Below, piece by piece: positions 24,801 through 33,049 of a stretch of DNA of 47,472 nt (within the stretch, counting starts at the first letter, position 1; each line of letters opens with the position of its first letter). Source of the stretch: Rhizobiales bacterium CCH10-E5 (GTDB lineage: Bacteria > Pseudomonadota > Alphaproteobacteria > Rhizobiales > Beijerinckiaceae); the NCBI GenBank assembly GCA_001556125.1, contig LSIG01000102.1, positions 1 to 47,472 of the forward strand. Direction: 5' to 3'. A program made the position numbers and the translations under genes. Under the pieces are notes generated by a model, which saw nothing but the letters and a program-made list of their open reading frames with translations, ran no database searches and was not told the origin of the DNA.

Positions 24801-24868
24801 CGAGCGTCAAGAAGGAAGGCACCCTGGTCGAGATCACCTTCCCGCCGCAGCGCGTGCTCGCGGGCTGA
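21803..24868 (+). CDS. pdhS: PdhS-type PAS histidine kinase (DivK pathway)
   Basis: A 1021-residue cytoplasmic sensor histidine kinase of the PleC/DivJ/PdhS group, which controls the phosphorylation of DivK and so the CtrA cell cycle in Rhizobiales. There is no membrane segment. PAS-like regions lie near residues 160-270, 515-610 and 656-775 (LVAMLDTATDGVVTVDERGR), with a long acidic Ala/Glu/Pro-rich linker at about 270-400. HisKA follows with KISHEIRTPLNAIIGFAEVM, with the phospho-acceptor near His801. The HATPase domain has NLLSNAVKF, GIGMDDKEI and GGTGLGLPLTKALVEANRA. The C-terminal third closely matches my memory of Brucella-type PdhS. It is divergent from the phasins and carries a CtrA-like box upstream. 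Confidence 0.82.
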   Translation: MSEAGRDWAGLGATAAADGSLVAFAADGALLLWDREADRPGHANAAAQALLATSGNLPAATRQRLALLAGGLASRQGVRLERLRLTSGFAATLVTCGCKLLDGDASGPVLALAIQASELRRLGITPPPPAAPVQQPAPRAAAEPAPVAGAAPPAPARAIRFLWQSDGEGRITSLSPHLADLAGPDAVSRFTGRLWSDLIGETIADRTGELLARLAGGTTWSGHEILWRTGPDNGVRVELSGVPVLDAARQVTGFRGFGLARPGANEAFPASSAPEPASADVSKAASPEETLTEAAAGPAAEVRQEPVDTPPDHAVASPLVEPDPVEALDAAVVAPAEAMAEAEVVSAAPATLDEFIAEKTQPTTDEADPADLAAFSDPQDDANATSPSAEPSATAEADAESTSEPAPAPVVAPGNIVPLRNGHLTPVRPIIEPSKTHLSSAERNAFREIAKALGARMAGDEEPAAPRLPPAAPLRLKDKDAAEAETRTEPAAAVPEERSESGRAEKPRRTNSHADLLDKLPIAVLVNRDDTPLYANRTMLDLLDYADLDDLASGGGVSRLIKDAARTDGGAMTLLDRMGHLVKVDAVLSSVSWQGEPATLMAFRHPNGGGEVPVLTPEEAEEAELAAEFAAEEAESAARVEALRLDAGVRDARIAELVAMLDTATDGVVTVDERGRILSLNKTAEALFGYDQREVTGELFTLLFAGESHAPALDYLEGLKGGGVASVMNDGREVVGRVRQGGKIPLFMTMGQIAEGSERRFCAVLRDITAWKKTEGELVEARKAAEKASAQKSDVLAKISHEIRTPLNAIIGFAEVMAEERFGPIANERYKEYLRDIHQSGGYVISLVNDLLDLAKIEAGKLDLDFVSVNLNEIALSTVNLLQPEAQRGRVVLRSGLSPKLPPVVADQRSIRQIVINLLSNAVKFTDAGGQVIISTALGDQGEAILRVRDTGIGMDDKEIELALEPFRQVPTTRRAGGTGLGLPLTKALVEANRAAMSITSVKKEGTLVEITFPPQRVLAG

Positions 24869-24914
24869 TCGGACAGCTGAGGCGCGGCGAGCGCTCGTTC
24901 ATCGCCGGTCGCGA

Positions 24915-27900
24915 TCAGACGCGTCGGCGCGCGAGGCGCGGGGACGGGATCCGCCGCACCGGCGACGAGGCGGAGGCGGAGGCCTGCCGGATCATCCAGG
25001 GCACACGCTCGGCAAAGGCTGGCTTCGCGTAGAAGTAGCCCTGGCCGAAATCGCAGCCCGCCTCCCTCAGGCGCTCGGCCTGACCGGCATTCTCGACGCC
25101 TTCGGCGGTAATCTTCATGCCCATATTGCGGCCGAGGCTCACCACCGCGGCGACGATTGCGGCGTCGTCCTTGTCGGTCTCTAGGTTCCGGACGAAGCTC
25201 TGGTCGATCTTGATGTGATCGACCGGGAACTGCTTGAGGTGGGTGAGCGAGGCGAAGCCGGTGCCGAAATCATCCAGCGCGATCGAGATCCCCGCTTCGT
25301 GGAACTCGTTCAGCACCGCCGCCACGTCCTCGGTCTGCCGGCCGAGGAAGACGGTCTCGGTGACCTCGATCTCGAAATGCGCGGTGGGCACCCTCGCCGC
25401 CGCGAGCAGCGCGACGATCCGGTCCGCGAGCTTGCGGTCGGAGAAGTCGGCCGAGGAGAGATTCACGGCCACGCGCCCGCAGGCGAGGCCCTGCTCCAGC
25501 CAGGACCCGATATCCGACGCGACCTGCGCGATCATGCTCGTCGCCAGGGCCGCCGACATGTCCCGGTCGTCGAAGACCGAGCCGAAATAGGCCGGGGTCA
25601 GCAGGCCGAGTGCGGGATGACGCCAGCGGGCGAGCGCTTCGAAGCCGACGATCTCGCCATTCGCGAGCGACACTTTCGGCTGGTAATGAGGGATGAACTC
25701 GGCCGCTTCGAGACCCTGTCGCACCTCGCGGAGGATGGAGACGCGGCGCTCCATCACGTCGCGTGCGGCGCTGGAATAGACGACGGCGCGGCTGCGACCA
25801 CTCTCCTTGGCGCGGTAGAGCGCGATGTCCGCATCCTTCATCAACTCGACCGGGTCGCGGTGATGGTCCGGGAAGGCGGCCACCCCGATGCTCGCCCGCG
25901 TCGACAGGGCCCGGCCCTCATAGTCGAAGCAGGGCTGCAGCGCCGTCAGGATGTCCTCGGCGCAGGCTGCGATGGCGGCAAGGCCCGGTTGCTCGACGAG
26001 AACGACGGCGAATTCGTCCCCGCCCACGCGCGCGACCGTTCCCCGGTCGCCGACCGCCTGCATGAGCCGGGCGGCCGTCTCGACAAGCAGCCTGTCGCCT
26101 GCGGCGTGTCCCAGCGTGTCGTTGATGTCCTTGAAGTCGTCGAGATCGAGCAGGAGCAAGCCCACGCCCTTGCCGGATGCGTCCGCAGCCGCCAGTGCAT
26201 CGCCCAGCCGCGTCTGGAAGAGCGCCCGATTTGCCAGACCCGTCAGAGGATCATGATTGGCCGTCTGCCAGATCGCCTCCTCAGTCGCCTTGCGGTCCGA
26301 AATGTCGAAGGTGATGCCGATCATCCGGTCCTTGTCCTGCCGCTCGGCCCTGATCGACAGCCAGATCTCCCGGCCGTCGGGCGCGCCGTAGCGGATCTCG
26401 GCCGCATGCGTTCCGTCGATCAGTGAGGAGAGCCTGAGCAGATCGACCTTGTGCCGGTCGTCGGGATGGACCCGGGCGGTGAATTCGGACGCCGGTCCCG
26501 AGCCGAGCCCGAGCAGCGCCACCGACGTGTCGGAGCGGCTGACATGCTCCGTCCGGAGGTCGAGGTCCCAGGCGACCATGTTGCTGGCATGCAGCGCCAG
26601 CCGCAGGCGCTCTTCGCCGGTTCGCAGCGCTTCGTCGGCCCGGCGCGCCTCGGTCAGATCCTGCAGCGCTCCGATCATCCTGACCGGGCGCCCGGACGGA
26701 TCCCGCACGAGATAGCCGCGGTCGCGGACATAGGCGTAGCCGCCATCGCCCCGCCGCCAGCGATACTCGCCCTGCCAACGCTCGCCGGCACCTCCCACAA
26801 TGAAGTGCCGCACCTCGTCTTCGACGGCGGCACGGTCGTCGGGGTGGACGCTGTCGAGCCAGGTCGTCCCGCTGGACGGGGCCTCCGCGGCCTCGTAGGC
26901 GAACTGGCCGAGACGGCTTTCGCCCCATTGCAGGCGGTCGGTCGCGAACTCCCAATCGTAGATGGCATCCGATGTCGCGAGCGCCGCCAGGCGATAGCGC
27001 TGCTCGCTCTCGCGAAGCTTTTCCTCGGCGACGCGGCGCTCATCCTCCGCCAGGCGCCGCGCGGTAACGTCGGCAAAGGTGCGGACGACGCCGCCATTGG
27101 GGAGCCGATTCGTCCTGACTTCCAGGACCGTGCCATTCGGCCGCCGCCGCTCATAGACGGAGGCCTCGATGTTGTTGCCCTCGTGCCGGATGGCGTTCAC
27201 GAGCTTGGGGTCGGCGTCCGCGAATTCGCCCTGCGCGATCTGCCAGCGCTTGACGTCCTCGAATTTCGGGACCGCGCGCATCATCTCGGCCGGCAGGTCG
27301 AGCAGATCGATCGCCCGCTGGTTGCAGACGACGACGTCGCCGCTCTGATCGACCATGACGATGCCCTGGTCGACATTCTCGAGCGCGCCGTTCAGCAGCG
27401 CCGTGTTCTCGGCCAAGGCCTTGTTCGTGCTGCGGAGCTTCAGCTCGCGCATCACGGCCCGGGCCAGGGCCAGCAGCGTGCTGGCCTGAACCTCCGTCAA
27501 CCCCTGCGGACGGGGACGGACATCGCCGACGCAGACGGCACCCAGCAACAGGCCATCCGGTGTTTCCAGGCGCGCGACGGCATAGAAGCGCAGGCTCGGC
27601 GGGCCGATGACGAAGGGGTTGCTCTCGAAACGCTCGTCTTCAGCGAGATCCGCGATGACGACGAGCTTCGCCTCGTGGATCGTGTTCGCGCAGATCGACG
27701 TATCGAGCGAAGTCTCGTCCAGGCTCAACCCGATCTGAGACTTGAACCACTGCCGCTCGCCCTCGAGGAAGCTGACGGCCGCCACGGGCGTGCCGCAGGT
27801 TTCGCTCGCAACCCGCGTGATTTCGTCAAACGCGGTCTCGGACTTCGTGTCGAGGATGTCCAGAGCCTTCAGCGCCGCGAGACGATGCTCATCCCTCCAG

Positions 27901-27944
27901 AACGATCTCGGTTCGGTGTTCATGGTCAAGCGGCTGACCTTCAT
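24915..27944 (-). CDS. GAF-PAS-GGDEF-EAL protein (c-di-GMP synthesis/breakdown)
   Basis: A 1009-residue soluble signalling protein. In order it has a GAF domain (about 35-170, ETCGTPVAAVSFLEGERQWF), PAS (190-290) and two further PAS modules with PAC motifs (330-440, 460-560). GGDEF follows near 640 (RVGGDEFAVVL), then EAL from about 745 (GFEALARWRHP). The GGDEF active site is intact, but the RxxD product-inhibition site is absent (GDRG in its place). The EAL catalytic set (EALARW, NLSS, EVTET, DDFGTG, IKIDQSF, E and Q near the end) appears complete, so a phosphodiesterase or dual enzyme is likely. A second ATG at 27923 (MNTEPRSF) may be the true start. It converges with pdhS. Confidence 0.93.
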   Translation of the reverse strand: MKVSRLTMNTEPRSFWRDEHRLAALKALDILDTKSETAFDEITRVASETCGTPVAAVSFLEGERQWFKSQIGLSLDETSLDTSICANTIHEAKLVVIADLAEDERFESNPFVIGPPSLRFYAVARLETPDGLLLGAVCVGDVRPRPQGLTEVQASTLLALARAVMRELKLRSTNKALAENTALLNGALENVDQGIVMVDQSGDVVVCNQRAIDLLDLPAEMMRAVPKFEDVKRWQIAQGEFADADPKLVNAIRHEGNNIEASVYERRRPNGTVLEVRTNRLPNGGVVRTFADVTARRLAEDERRVAEEKLRESEQRYRLAALATSDAIYDWEFATDRLQWGESRLGQFAYEAAEAPSSGTTWLDSVHPDDRAAVEDEVRHFIVGGAGERWQGEYRWRRGDGGYAYVRDRGYLVRDPSGRPVRMIGALQDLTEARRADEALRTGEERLRLALHASNMVAWDLDLRTEHVSRSDTSVALLGLGSGPASEFTARVHPDDRHKVDLLRLSSLIDGTHAAEIRYGAPDGREIWLSIRAERQDKDRMIGITFDISDRKATEEAIWQTANHDPLTGLANRALFQTRLGDALAAADASGKGVGLLLLDLDDFKDINDTLGHAAGDRLLVETAARLMQAVGDRGTVARVGGDEFAVVLVEQPGLAAIAACAEDILTALQPCFDYEGRALSTRASIGVAAFPDHHRDPVELMKDADIALYRAKESGRSRAVVYSSAARDVMERRVSILREVRQGLEAAEFIPHYQPKVSLANGEIVGFEALARWRHPALGLLTPAYFGSVFDDRDMSAALATSMIAQVASDIGSWLEQGLACGRVAVNLSSADFSDRKLADRIVALLAAARVPTAHFEIEVTETVFLGRQTEDVAAVLNEFHEAGISIALDDFGTGFASLTHLKQFPVDHIKIDQSFVRNLETDKDDAAIVAAVVSLGRNMGMKITAEGVENAGQAERLREAGCDFGQGYFYAKPAFAERVPWMIRQASASASSPVRRIPSPRLARRRV

Positions 27945-28127
27945 GACGACGCGCGCGGGTCTGCGACGTTACGAACGAGCACTTACGAAACCCTGAAGCA
28001 GAGCACGCCGGGACATGGCGACCGGAGAGACGACTTTGTGCATGGCCGGGAGCCCATGGACGCGGATGCACCCGAGCCGACTCTCCGCTAATGACAGGAG
28101 GCAATCCTTCTCCCAAGGCGCTCCCCC

Positions 28128-28790
28128 ATGACATTGACGATCTATGGCTGCTACCGCTCGCGCGCCTCGCGCAACATCTGGCTCGCCAACGAGCTCGGCC
28201 TCGCCTTCACCCACGTCCCGGTGATCCAGGTCTACCGCCTGCCCGACCCGAATGCGCCGGGCGCCCCGATGCACACGCAGAGCCCGGAGTTCCTCGCGGT
28301 CAATCCGAAGGGGCAGATCCCGGCGATCGACGACGACGGCTTCAAGCTGCAGGAATCGCTCGCGATCAACCTCTATCTCGCCCGCAAGCATGGCGGGCCG
28401 CTGGCGCCGAAGGATGCCCAGGAGGAAGGGCTGGCGGTGATGTGGTCGCTCTGGGCGAGCACGGCGGTCGAGAGCCATGCGCTCAACATCCAGTATCACA
28501 TGGCGGCCTATCCGCCGGAGAAGCGCGATCCCAAGCTGGTCGAGGCGGCGCTCGCCGCCCTGCCCGGCCCATTCGCAGCGCTGGACAAGGCGCTCGCCGA
28601 AGGCGGCGGCTTCGTCATGGGTGGGCGCTTCACGGTGGCCGACATCAACGTCGCCGAGATCGTCCGCTACGCCAAGCCGGCGGCGCAGCTCTTCGAGGGC
28701 GCGCCGCATGTCAAGGCCTGGCTCGACGCCTGCCATGCGCGCCCCGCCTTCCAGGCGATGTGGACGGCGCGGGACGCCGAGCCTGCCTGA
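28128..28790 (+). CDS. Glutathione S-transferase family protein
   Basis: A 220-residue cytosolic GST. The thioredoxin-like N-domain begins MTLTIYGCYRSRASRNIWLA (Ser/Arg at the active-site turn). It includes the glutathione-binding cis-Pro and ES pair (NPKGQIPAIDDDG, LQESLAINLYLARK). The all-helical C-domain has GGRFTVADINVAEI with the N-capping Asp. The substrate is unknown. It is transcribed away from the GGDEF-EAL gene and is followed by a palindrome and an EamA transporter on the same strand. Confidence 0.92.
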   Translation: MTLTIYGCYRSRASRNIWLANELGLAFTHVPVIQVYRLPDPNAPGAPMHTQSPEFLAVNPKGQIPAIDDDGFKLQESLAINLYLARKHGGPLAPKDAQEEGLAVMWSLWASTAVESHALNIQYHMAAYPPEKRDPKLVEAALAALPGPFAALDKALAEGGGFVMGGRFTVADINVAEIVRYAKPAAQLFEGAPHVKAWLDACHARPAFQAMWTARDAEPA

Positions 28791-28818
28791 GGCGACGGAG
28801 GCTGCCGAGCGCAGCACA

Positions 28819-28850
28819 GGAACCGGGTGGCCGCCGCGCCGCCCGGCTCC
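28819..28850. repeat. Inverted repeat between GST and EamA genes
   Basis: GGAACCGGGTGGC (28819-28831) and GCCGCCCGGCTCC (28838-28850) pair over 11 of 13 positions with a six-base loop. The same right arm occurs at 47455-47467 at the window's end, so this is probably one member of a dispersed GCCGCCCGGCTCC family. There is no T-run, so it is not a standard terminator. Confidence 0.45.
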
Positions 28851-28891
28851 TACTGACGCGGCCTGACGGTCCCGGAAGGACAGATGCCGCG

Positions 28892-29821
28892 ATGACCCTG
28901 CCGATGACCGCCCCGCCCGCCCGCATCTCCGGGCTCGACTGGCTGATGCTGGCCGGGCTCTCGGTCCTGTGGGGCGGCTCCTTCTTCTTCAACGCGCTGG
29001 CGCTGGCGCAGTGGCCGCCCTTGCCGGTGCTGCTCGTGCGGGTCGGGCTGGCGGCGCTGGCCCTGCTGCTGGCGGTGCGGCTCGCCGGCCTCTCGATGGC
29101 GGTCGGACGACGGTTCTGGCTCGCCTTCTTCGGCATGGGGGTGCTGAACAATCTGATCCCGTTCAGCCTCTTCCTGTGGAGCCAGCAGCAGATCCCCAGC
29201 GGGCTCGCCTCGATCCTGAACGCGATGACGCCGATCTTCACCGTGCTGGTGATGCACGCCTTCGGCGGCGAGCGCGCCACCGGACGCAAGATCGCCGGCA
29301 TCGCGGCGGGGTTCGTGGGCGTCGCCGTCCTGATCGGTCCCGACGCGCTGTCGGGGCTGGGTCTCAACCTGCTCGCCCAGCTCGCCTGCATCGGCGCGAC
29401 CGTGTCCTACGCCTTTTCCGGGCTTTACGGCCGGCGTTTCCGCGAGTTGCCCCCGCTCGTCACGGCCGCCGGGCAGCTCAGCGCCTCGACGCTGATGACG
29501 CTGCCGATCGTGCTGCTGGCCCACCCGCCCTGGACCCTGCCGCTGCCGACGGCGCAGACGGCCATGGCGCTGCTCGGCCTGGCGCTGGTCTCGACGGCGC
29601 TGGCCTATGTGATCTTCTTCAGGATCATGCGCTCGGCCGGGCCAAGCCATGTCGTGCTGGTGACCTTCCTGATCCCGGTCAGCGCCATCCTGCTGGGAGT
29701 GGGGCTGTTGGGAGAGAGCCTGCTGCCGCGCCATTTTGCCGGAATGGCGGCGATCTTCGCGGGGCTTGCCCTGATCGATGGGCGAATTCTGCGCCGTTCG
29801 CGGCTGTCCACGGCTTCGTGA
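28892..29821 (+). CDS. EamA/DMT family transporter
   Basis: A 309-residue inner-membrane protein with about ten hydrophobic helices arranged as two EamA repeats. WGGSFFFNALAL lies in helix 1, SLFLWSQQQIPSGLASILNA in the middle, and ALAYVIFFRIMRSAGPSHV in the second repeat. DMT-family proteins export or import small metabolites; the substrate cannot be told. The start at 28892 follows GGAAGGA by 11 bases; a second ATG lies four codons later. Confidence 0.9.
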   Translation: MTLPMTAPPARISGLDWLMLAGLSVLWGGSFFFNALALAQWPPLPVLLVRVGLAALALLLAVRLAGLSMAVGRRFWLAFFGMGVLNNLIPFSLFLWSQQQIPSGLASILNAMTPIFTVLVMHAFGGERATGRKIAGIAAGFVGVAVLIGPDALSGLGLNLLAQLACIGATVSYAFSGLYGRRFRELPPLVTAAGQLSASTLMTLPIVLLAHPPWTLPLPTAQTAMALLGLALVSTALAYVIFFRIMRSAGPSHVVLVTFLIPVSAILLGVGLLGESLLPRHFAGMAAIFAGLALIDGRILRRSRLSTAS

Positions 29822-29972
29822 GCCTGGGCACAGGGGGAAACCGCACACTTTATTGCCAATAAATTATGAATTGCTCTAGGGTCGCTTTCGCGGCACGAGC
29901 CGCTATCGGCTTTCGCGACAAGAGCTGGAAGATATCGGACAACGATACGCCAGAGGGGACCAGAGGGACACC

Positions 29973-30962
29973 ATGGACGTCAGGCATCTGCGATGTTTCA
30001 TCGCAGTGGCGGAGGAGCTTCATTTCGGCCGGGCCGCGGAGCGGCTGGGCCTGGCTCCCCCCGCCCTCTCCCGCCAGATCAGCGCGCTCGAGGAAGAGCT
30101 CGGCTGCAGCTTGCTGACGCGGACGACGCGGCAGGTCGCGCTGACGCGAGCGGGCCTGATCATGCTGGAGGAGGCCAAGGGGATCCTCGCCCGGATGGAC
30201 CATGCCTCGCGGGCCGTGCGCGAGGCGTCGCTTGCATCGGGCAAGGTTCTGCGGATCGGCGCGATCGACGCCGCCTCGTCGAGCTTCGTGCCGGAGGCGC
30301 TGGTCGCCTTTCGCGAGCGCTATCCGGGCGTGCAGATCAAGTTCGTCGAGGCGATGACGGCGGCGCTGGTGCAGATGCTGGAGGCCGGCAAGCTCGACCT
30401 CGCCCTGACGCGGCCGCCGCGCAAGCCGACGGACTGCGCCTTCGAGGTGCTGCGCGTCGAGCGGCCGATCGTCGTGCTGAACGAGGCCCATCCCCTGGCC
30501 GCACGCGAGCATGTGACGATGCAGGATCTGGTCGGCGAGCCCTTCGTGGTGCCCTCCAAGCGGATCCGGCCTTTCGCCTACGACCTCGTGATGGCGTATT
30601 TCGAGAGCGTCGGCGCCGTGCCCAACGTCACGCTGGAGGCGACCGAGAAGCCGGCGATGATGTCGGCTGTCGCGGCCGGCCTCGGCATCGCGCTGGCGCC
30701 CGACTGGGTCTCGCGGCTGAGCTTTCCGGGCGTCACCATGCGCCGCCTGCGCGGGGCACTGCTCGATCCGCCGCCGCCCGGTGCGCTGGTCGGCATCGCC
30801 TGGCGGCCGCAGCAGCGGCTCGATGCCCGCGACGATTTCCTCGCCATCCTGCGCGAGAGCGTCACCCTGATCGACGAGCGGCAGGTCCTGCCCTTCGCCA
30901 TTCCCGTCACGAAGCTGAAACGGACCGCCCGCCTCGTCGGGTCGGCAGTCGGAGGAGCCTGA
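29973..30962 (+). CDS. LysR-family transcriptional regulator
   Basis: A 329-residue LysR regulator. The N-terminal winged helix is MDVRHLRCFIAVAEELHFGR, with RAAERLGLAPPALSRQISAL as the recognition helix. A linker follows, then a periplasmic-binding-protein-like effector domain from about residue 90 (KVLRIGAIDAASSSFVPEAL). Its stop overlaps the next gene's start as TGATG, so it is co-translated with tctB instead of being divergent from its target as is usual. It probably senses the substrate of the tripartite tricarboxylate transporter that follows. Confidence 0.93.
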   Translation: MDVRHLRCFIAVAEELHFGRAAERLGLAPPALSRQISALEEELGCSLLTRTTRQVALTRAGLIMLEEAKGILARMDHASRAVREASLASGKVLRIGAIDAASSSFVPEALVAFRERYPGVQIKFVEAMTAALVQMLEAGKLDLALTRPPRKPTDCAFEVLRVERPIVVLNEAHPLAAREHVTMQDLVGEPFVVPSKRIRPFAYDLVMAYFESVGAVPNVTLEATEKPAMMSAVAAGLGIALAPDWVSRLSFPGVTMRRLRGALLDPPPPGALVGIAWRPQQRLDARDDFLAILRESVTLIDERQVLPFAIPVTKLKRTARLVGSAVGGA

Positions 30963-31480
30963 TGAGCTTGAACAAAATCGAAAGGGCGCAGGGTATCCGC
31001 GTCCGATCTTCGCAGGACCTCGCTGCCGGGCTCTTCATGATCCTGCTCGGGGCGGCTGCCTTCATTCTCTCCAGCGACCTGCCGATCGGCACCCTGCGCC
31101 AGATCGGGCCCGGCATGCTGCCCAAGGCCTTCGCCGTGATCTGCGCCGCGCTGGGCCTGATGCTGGGCCTGACCGCTCTGCGCTACAATGGCGAGAAGCT
31201 CTCCGGCTGGTCCTGGCGCGGCGTCATCTTCGTGCTCGGCGCGGCCTGCGTTTTCGGCCTGACGATCCGCGGCTTCGAAATCGGCCCGATCCGCGTGCCC
31301 CAGCTCGGACTGCTGGTCTCCGGGCCGCTGGTGATCCTGGTCTCCGGCCTCGCCGCATCCGACATGAAGTTGAAGGAACTGCTGATCTTCAGCGTGGCGA
31401 TGTCGGCCGCCTGCATCCTCCTCTTCAAATACGCGCTGAGCCTGCCGATCCCGCTGGCGCCCTGGCTGCTGGGAATCTGA
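30962..31480 (+). CDS. tctB: TctB small membrane subunit of tripartite tricarboxylate transporter
   Basis: A 172-residue integral membrane protein with four hydrophobic helices, the small subunit of TTT-family secondary carriers. LAAGLFMILLGAAAFILSSD opens helix 1, and QIGPGMLPKAFAVICAALG is the typical TctB block. The start overlaps the LysR stop by one base, and four bases separate it from tctA. TTT systems take up carboxylates such as citrate, tartrate or terephthalate; the substrate here is unknown. Confidence 0.92.
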   Translation: MSLNKIERAQGIRVRSSQDLAAGLFMILLGAAAFILSSDLPIGTLRQIGPGMLPKAFAVICAALGLMLGLTALRYNGEKLSGWSWRGVIFVLGAACVFGLTIRGFEIGPIRVPQLGLLVSGPLVILVSGLAASDMKLKELLIFSVAMSAACILLFKYALSLPIPLAPWLLGI

Positions 31481-31484
31481 CCCG

Positions 31485-32984
31485 ATGGATATGTTCTCCA
31501 ATCTGTCGCTGGGCTTCAGCGTCGCGCTTTCCCTGCAGAATATCGCGCTCTGCTTCGTCGGCTGTCTCGTCGGCACGCTGATCGGCGTCCTGCCCGGCGT
31601 CGGGCCGATCGCGACCATCTCGATCCTGCTGCCGATCACCTTCGGACTCGACCCGACGGGCGCGCTGATCATGCTCGCCGGCATCTATTACGGCGCCCAG
31701 TATGGCGGCTCGACCACGGCTATCCTGGTCAACATCCCCGGCGAGGCGACCGCGGTCGTCACGACGCTGGACGGCCACCAGATGGCCAAGCAGGGCCGCG
31801 CCGGCGTGGCGCTTGGCACGGCGGCGATCGGCTCTTTCTTCGCCGGCTGCGTCGCCACCGTCATCATCGCCGCGCTCGGCGCGCCGCTGACAAAGCTCGC
31901 GCTGCTCTTCGGCCCGGCCGAATACTTCTCCCTGATGGTGATGGGCCTGTGCTTCGCCGTGGTTCTGGCACGTGGCTCGATCCTCAAGGCCTTCTGCATG
32001 ATCATGCTGGGCCTGCTGCTCTCGACCGTCGGCACCGACCTCGAGACCGGCCAGGAGCGCATGACGTTCGGCTTCGCGCCGCTCGCTGACGGCATCGACT
32101 TCGCCGTGCTGGCGATGGGCGTGTTCGGCTTCGCCGAGGTGCTGCGCAACCTGGAAAACCCCGAGGCGCGCGACGTGGTGCGCACCAAGATCGGCCGCCT
32201 TCTGCCGGACTGGAACGACATCAAGCAGTCGTTCATGCCGGTGCTGCGCGGCACGGCCATTGGCGGCACGCTCGGCATCCTGCCCGGCAACGGCGCGGTG
32301 CTCGGGCCCTTCGCCAGCTACACGGTCGAAAAGAAGATCGCCAAGGATCCGTCGCGCTTCGGTCGCGGCGCGATCGAGGGCGTCGCCGGACCGGAATCGG
32401 CCAACAATGCCGGCGCGCAGACGGCCTTCATCCCGCTGCTGACGCTCGGCATCCCGCCGAACGCGGTGATGGCGCTGATGGTCGGCGCGATGACCATCCA
32501 CGGCATCATCCCCGGCCCGCAGGTCATGACCAAGAACCCCGAGCTGTTCTGGGGCATGATCGCTTCGATGTGGCTCGGCAACCTGATGCTGCTGGTCATC
32601 AACCTGCCGCTGGTCGGTCTCTGGGTGAAGCTGCTGCAGGTGCCCTACCGGCTGATGTTCCCGTCGATCCTGATCTTCTGCTGCATCGGCATCTACTCGG
32701 TGAACAACCAGCCCATGGACGTCGCCTTCACGGCGCTGTTCGGCCTGTTCGGCTATCTCCTGATTAAGCTCGGCTTCGAGCCCGCCCCGATGCTGCTTGG
32801 CTTCGTGCTCGGCAAGCTGATGGAGGAGAAGCTGCGCCAGGCGCTGATCATCTCGCGCGGCTCGTTCATGACCTTCGTCGAACGGCCGATCTCGGCCGGA
32901 CTGCTGATCGTCGCGGTCGCCGTGCTGGTCATCGCCCTGCTGCCGTCGATGGCGAAGAAGCGCGACGAAGTGTTCACCGAATGA
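31485..32984 (+). CDS. tctA: TctA large membrane subunit of tripartite tricarboxylate transporter
   Basis: A 499-residue, strongly hydrophobic permease with about 11-12 helices, close to the usual 500. Family motifs: LIGVLPGVGPIATISILLP near residue 35, YGGSTTAILVNIPGE near 70, the repeat-related LGILPGNGAVLGPFAS near 265, and AGAQTAFIPLLTLGIPPNA near 310. It forms the translocation channel with TctB, using the ion gradient and the binding protein TctC encoded 65 bases downstream. Confidence 0.96.
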   Translation: MDMFSNLSLGFSVALSLQNIALCFVGCLVGTLIGVLPGVGPIATISILLPITFGLDPTGALIMLAGIYYGAQYGGSTTAILVNIPGEATAVVTTLDGHQMAKQGRAGVALGTAAIGSFFAGCVATVIIAALGAPLTKLALLFGPAEYFSLMVMGLCFAVVLARGSILKAFCMIMLGLLLSTVGTDLETGQERMTFGFAPLADGIDFAVLAMGVFGFAEVLRNLENPEARDVVRTKIGRLLPDWNDIKQSFMPVLRGTAIGGTLGILPGNGAVLGPFASYTVEKKIAKDPSRFGRGAIEGVAGPESANNAGAQTAFIPLLTLGIPPNAVMALMVGAMTIHGIIPGPQVMTKNPELFWGMIASMWLGNLMLLVINLPLVGLWVKLLQVPYRLMFPSILIFCCIGIYSVNNQPMDVAFTALFGLFGYLLIKLGFEPAPMLLGFVLGKLMEEKLRQALIISRGSFMTFVERPISAGLLIVAVAVLVIALLPSMAKKRDEVFTE

Positions 32985-32991
32985 CGGGCTT

Positions 32992-33010
32992 GCCGCGCCC
33001 CTGGCGCGGC
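32992..33010 (+). other. Intercistronic hairpin between tctA and tctC
   Basis: A perfect 8-bp stem GCCGCGCC / GGCGCGGC with a three-base CCT loop, eight bases past the tctA stop. No T-run follows. A hairpin here could protect or process the mRNA so that the binding protein is made in excess over the permease, as in other transporter operons; that role is inferred. Confidence 0.4.
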
Positions 33011-33049
33011 CCCACCTTGCCTGCAACCATAACGAGGAAGGACCCGCCC

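Noticed and set aside
31425..33026. 533-codon minus-strand frame opposite tctA
   Set aside because: His/Arg/Asp/Gln-rich low-complexity shadow; tctA is clearly real.
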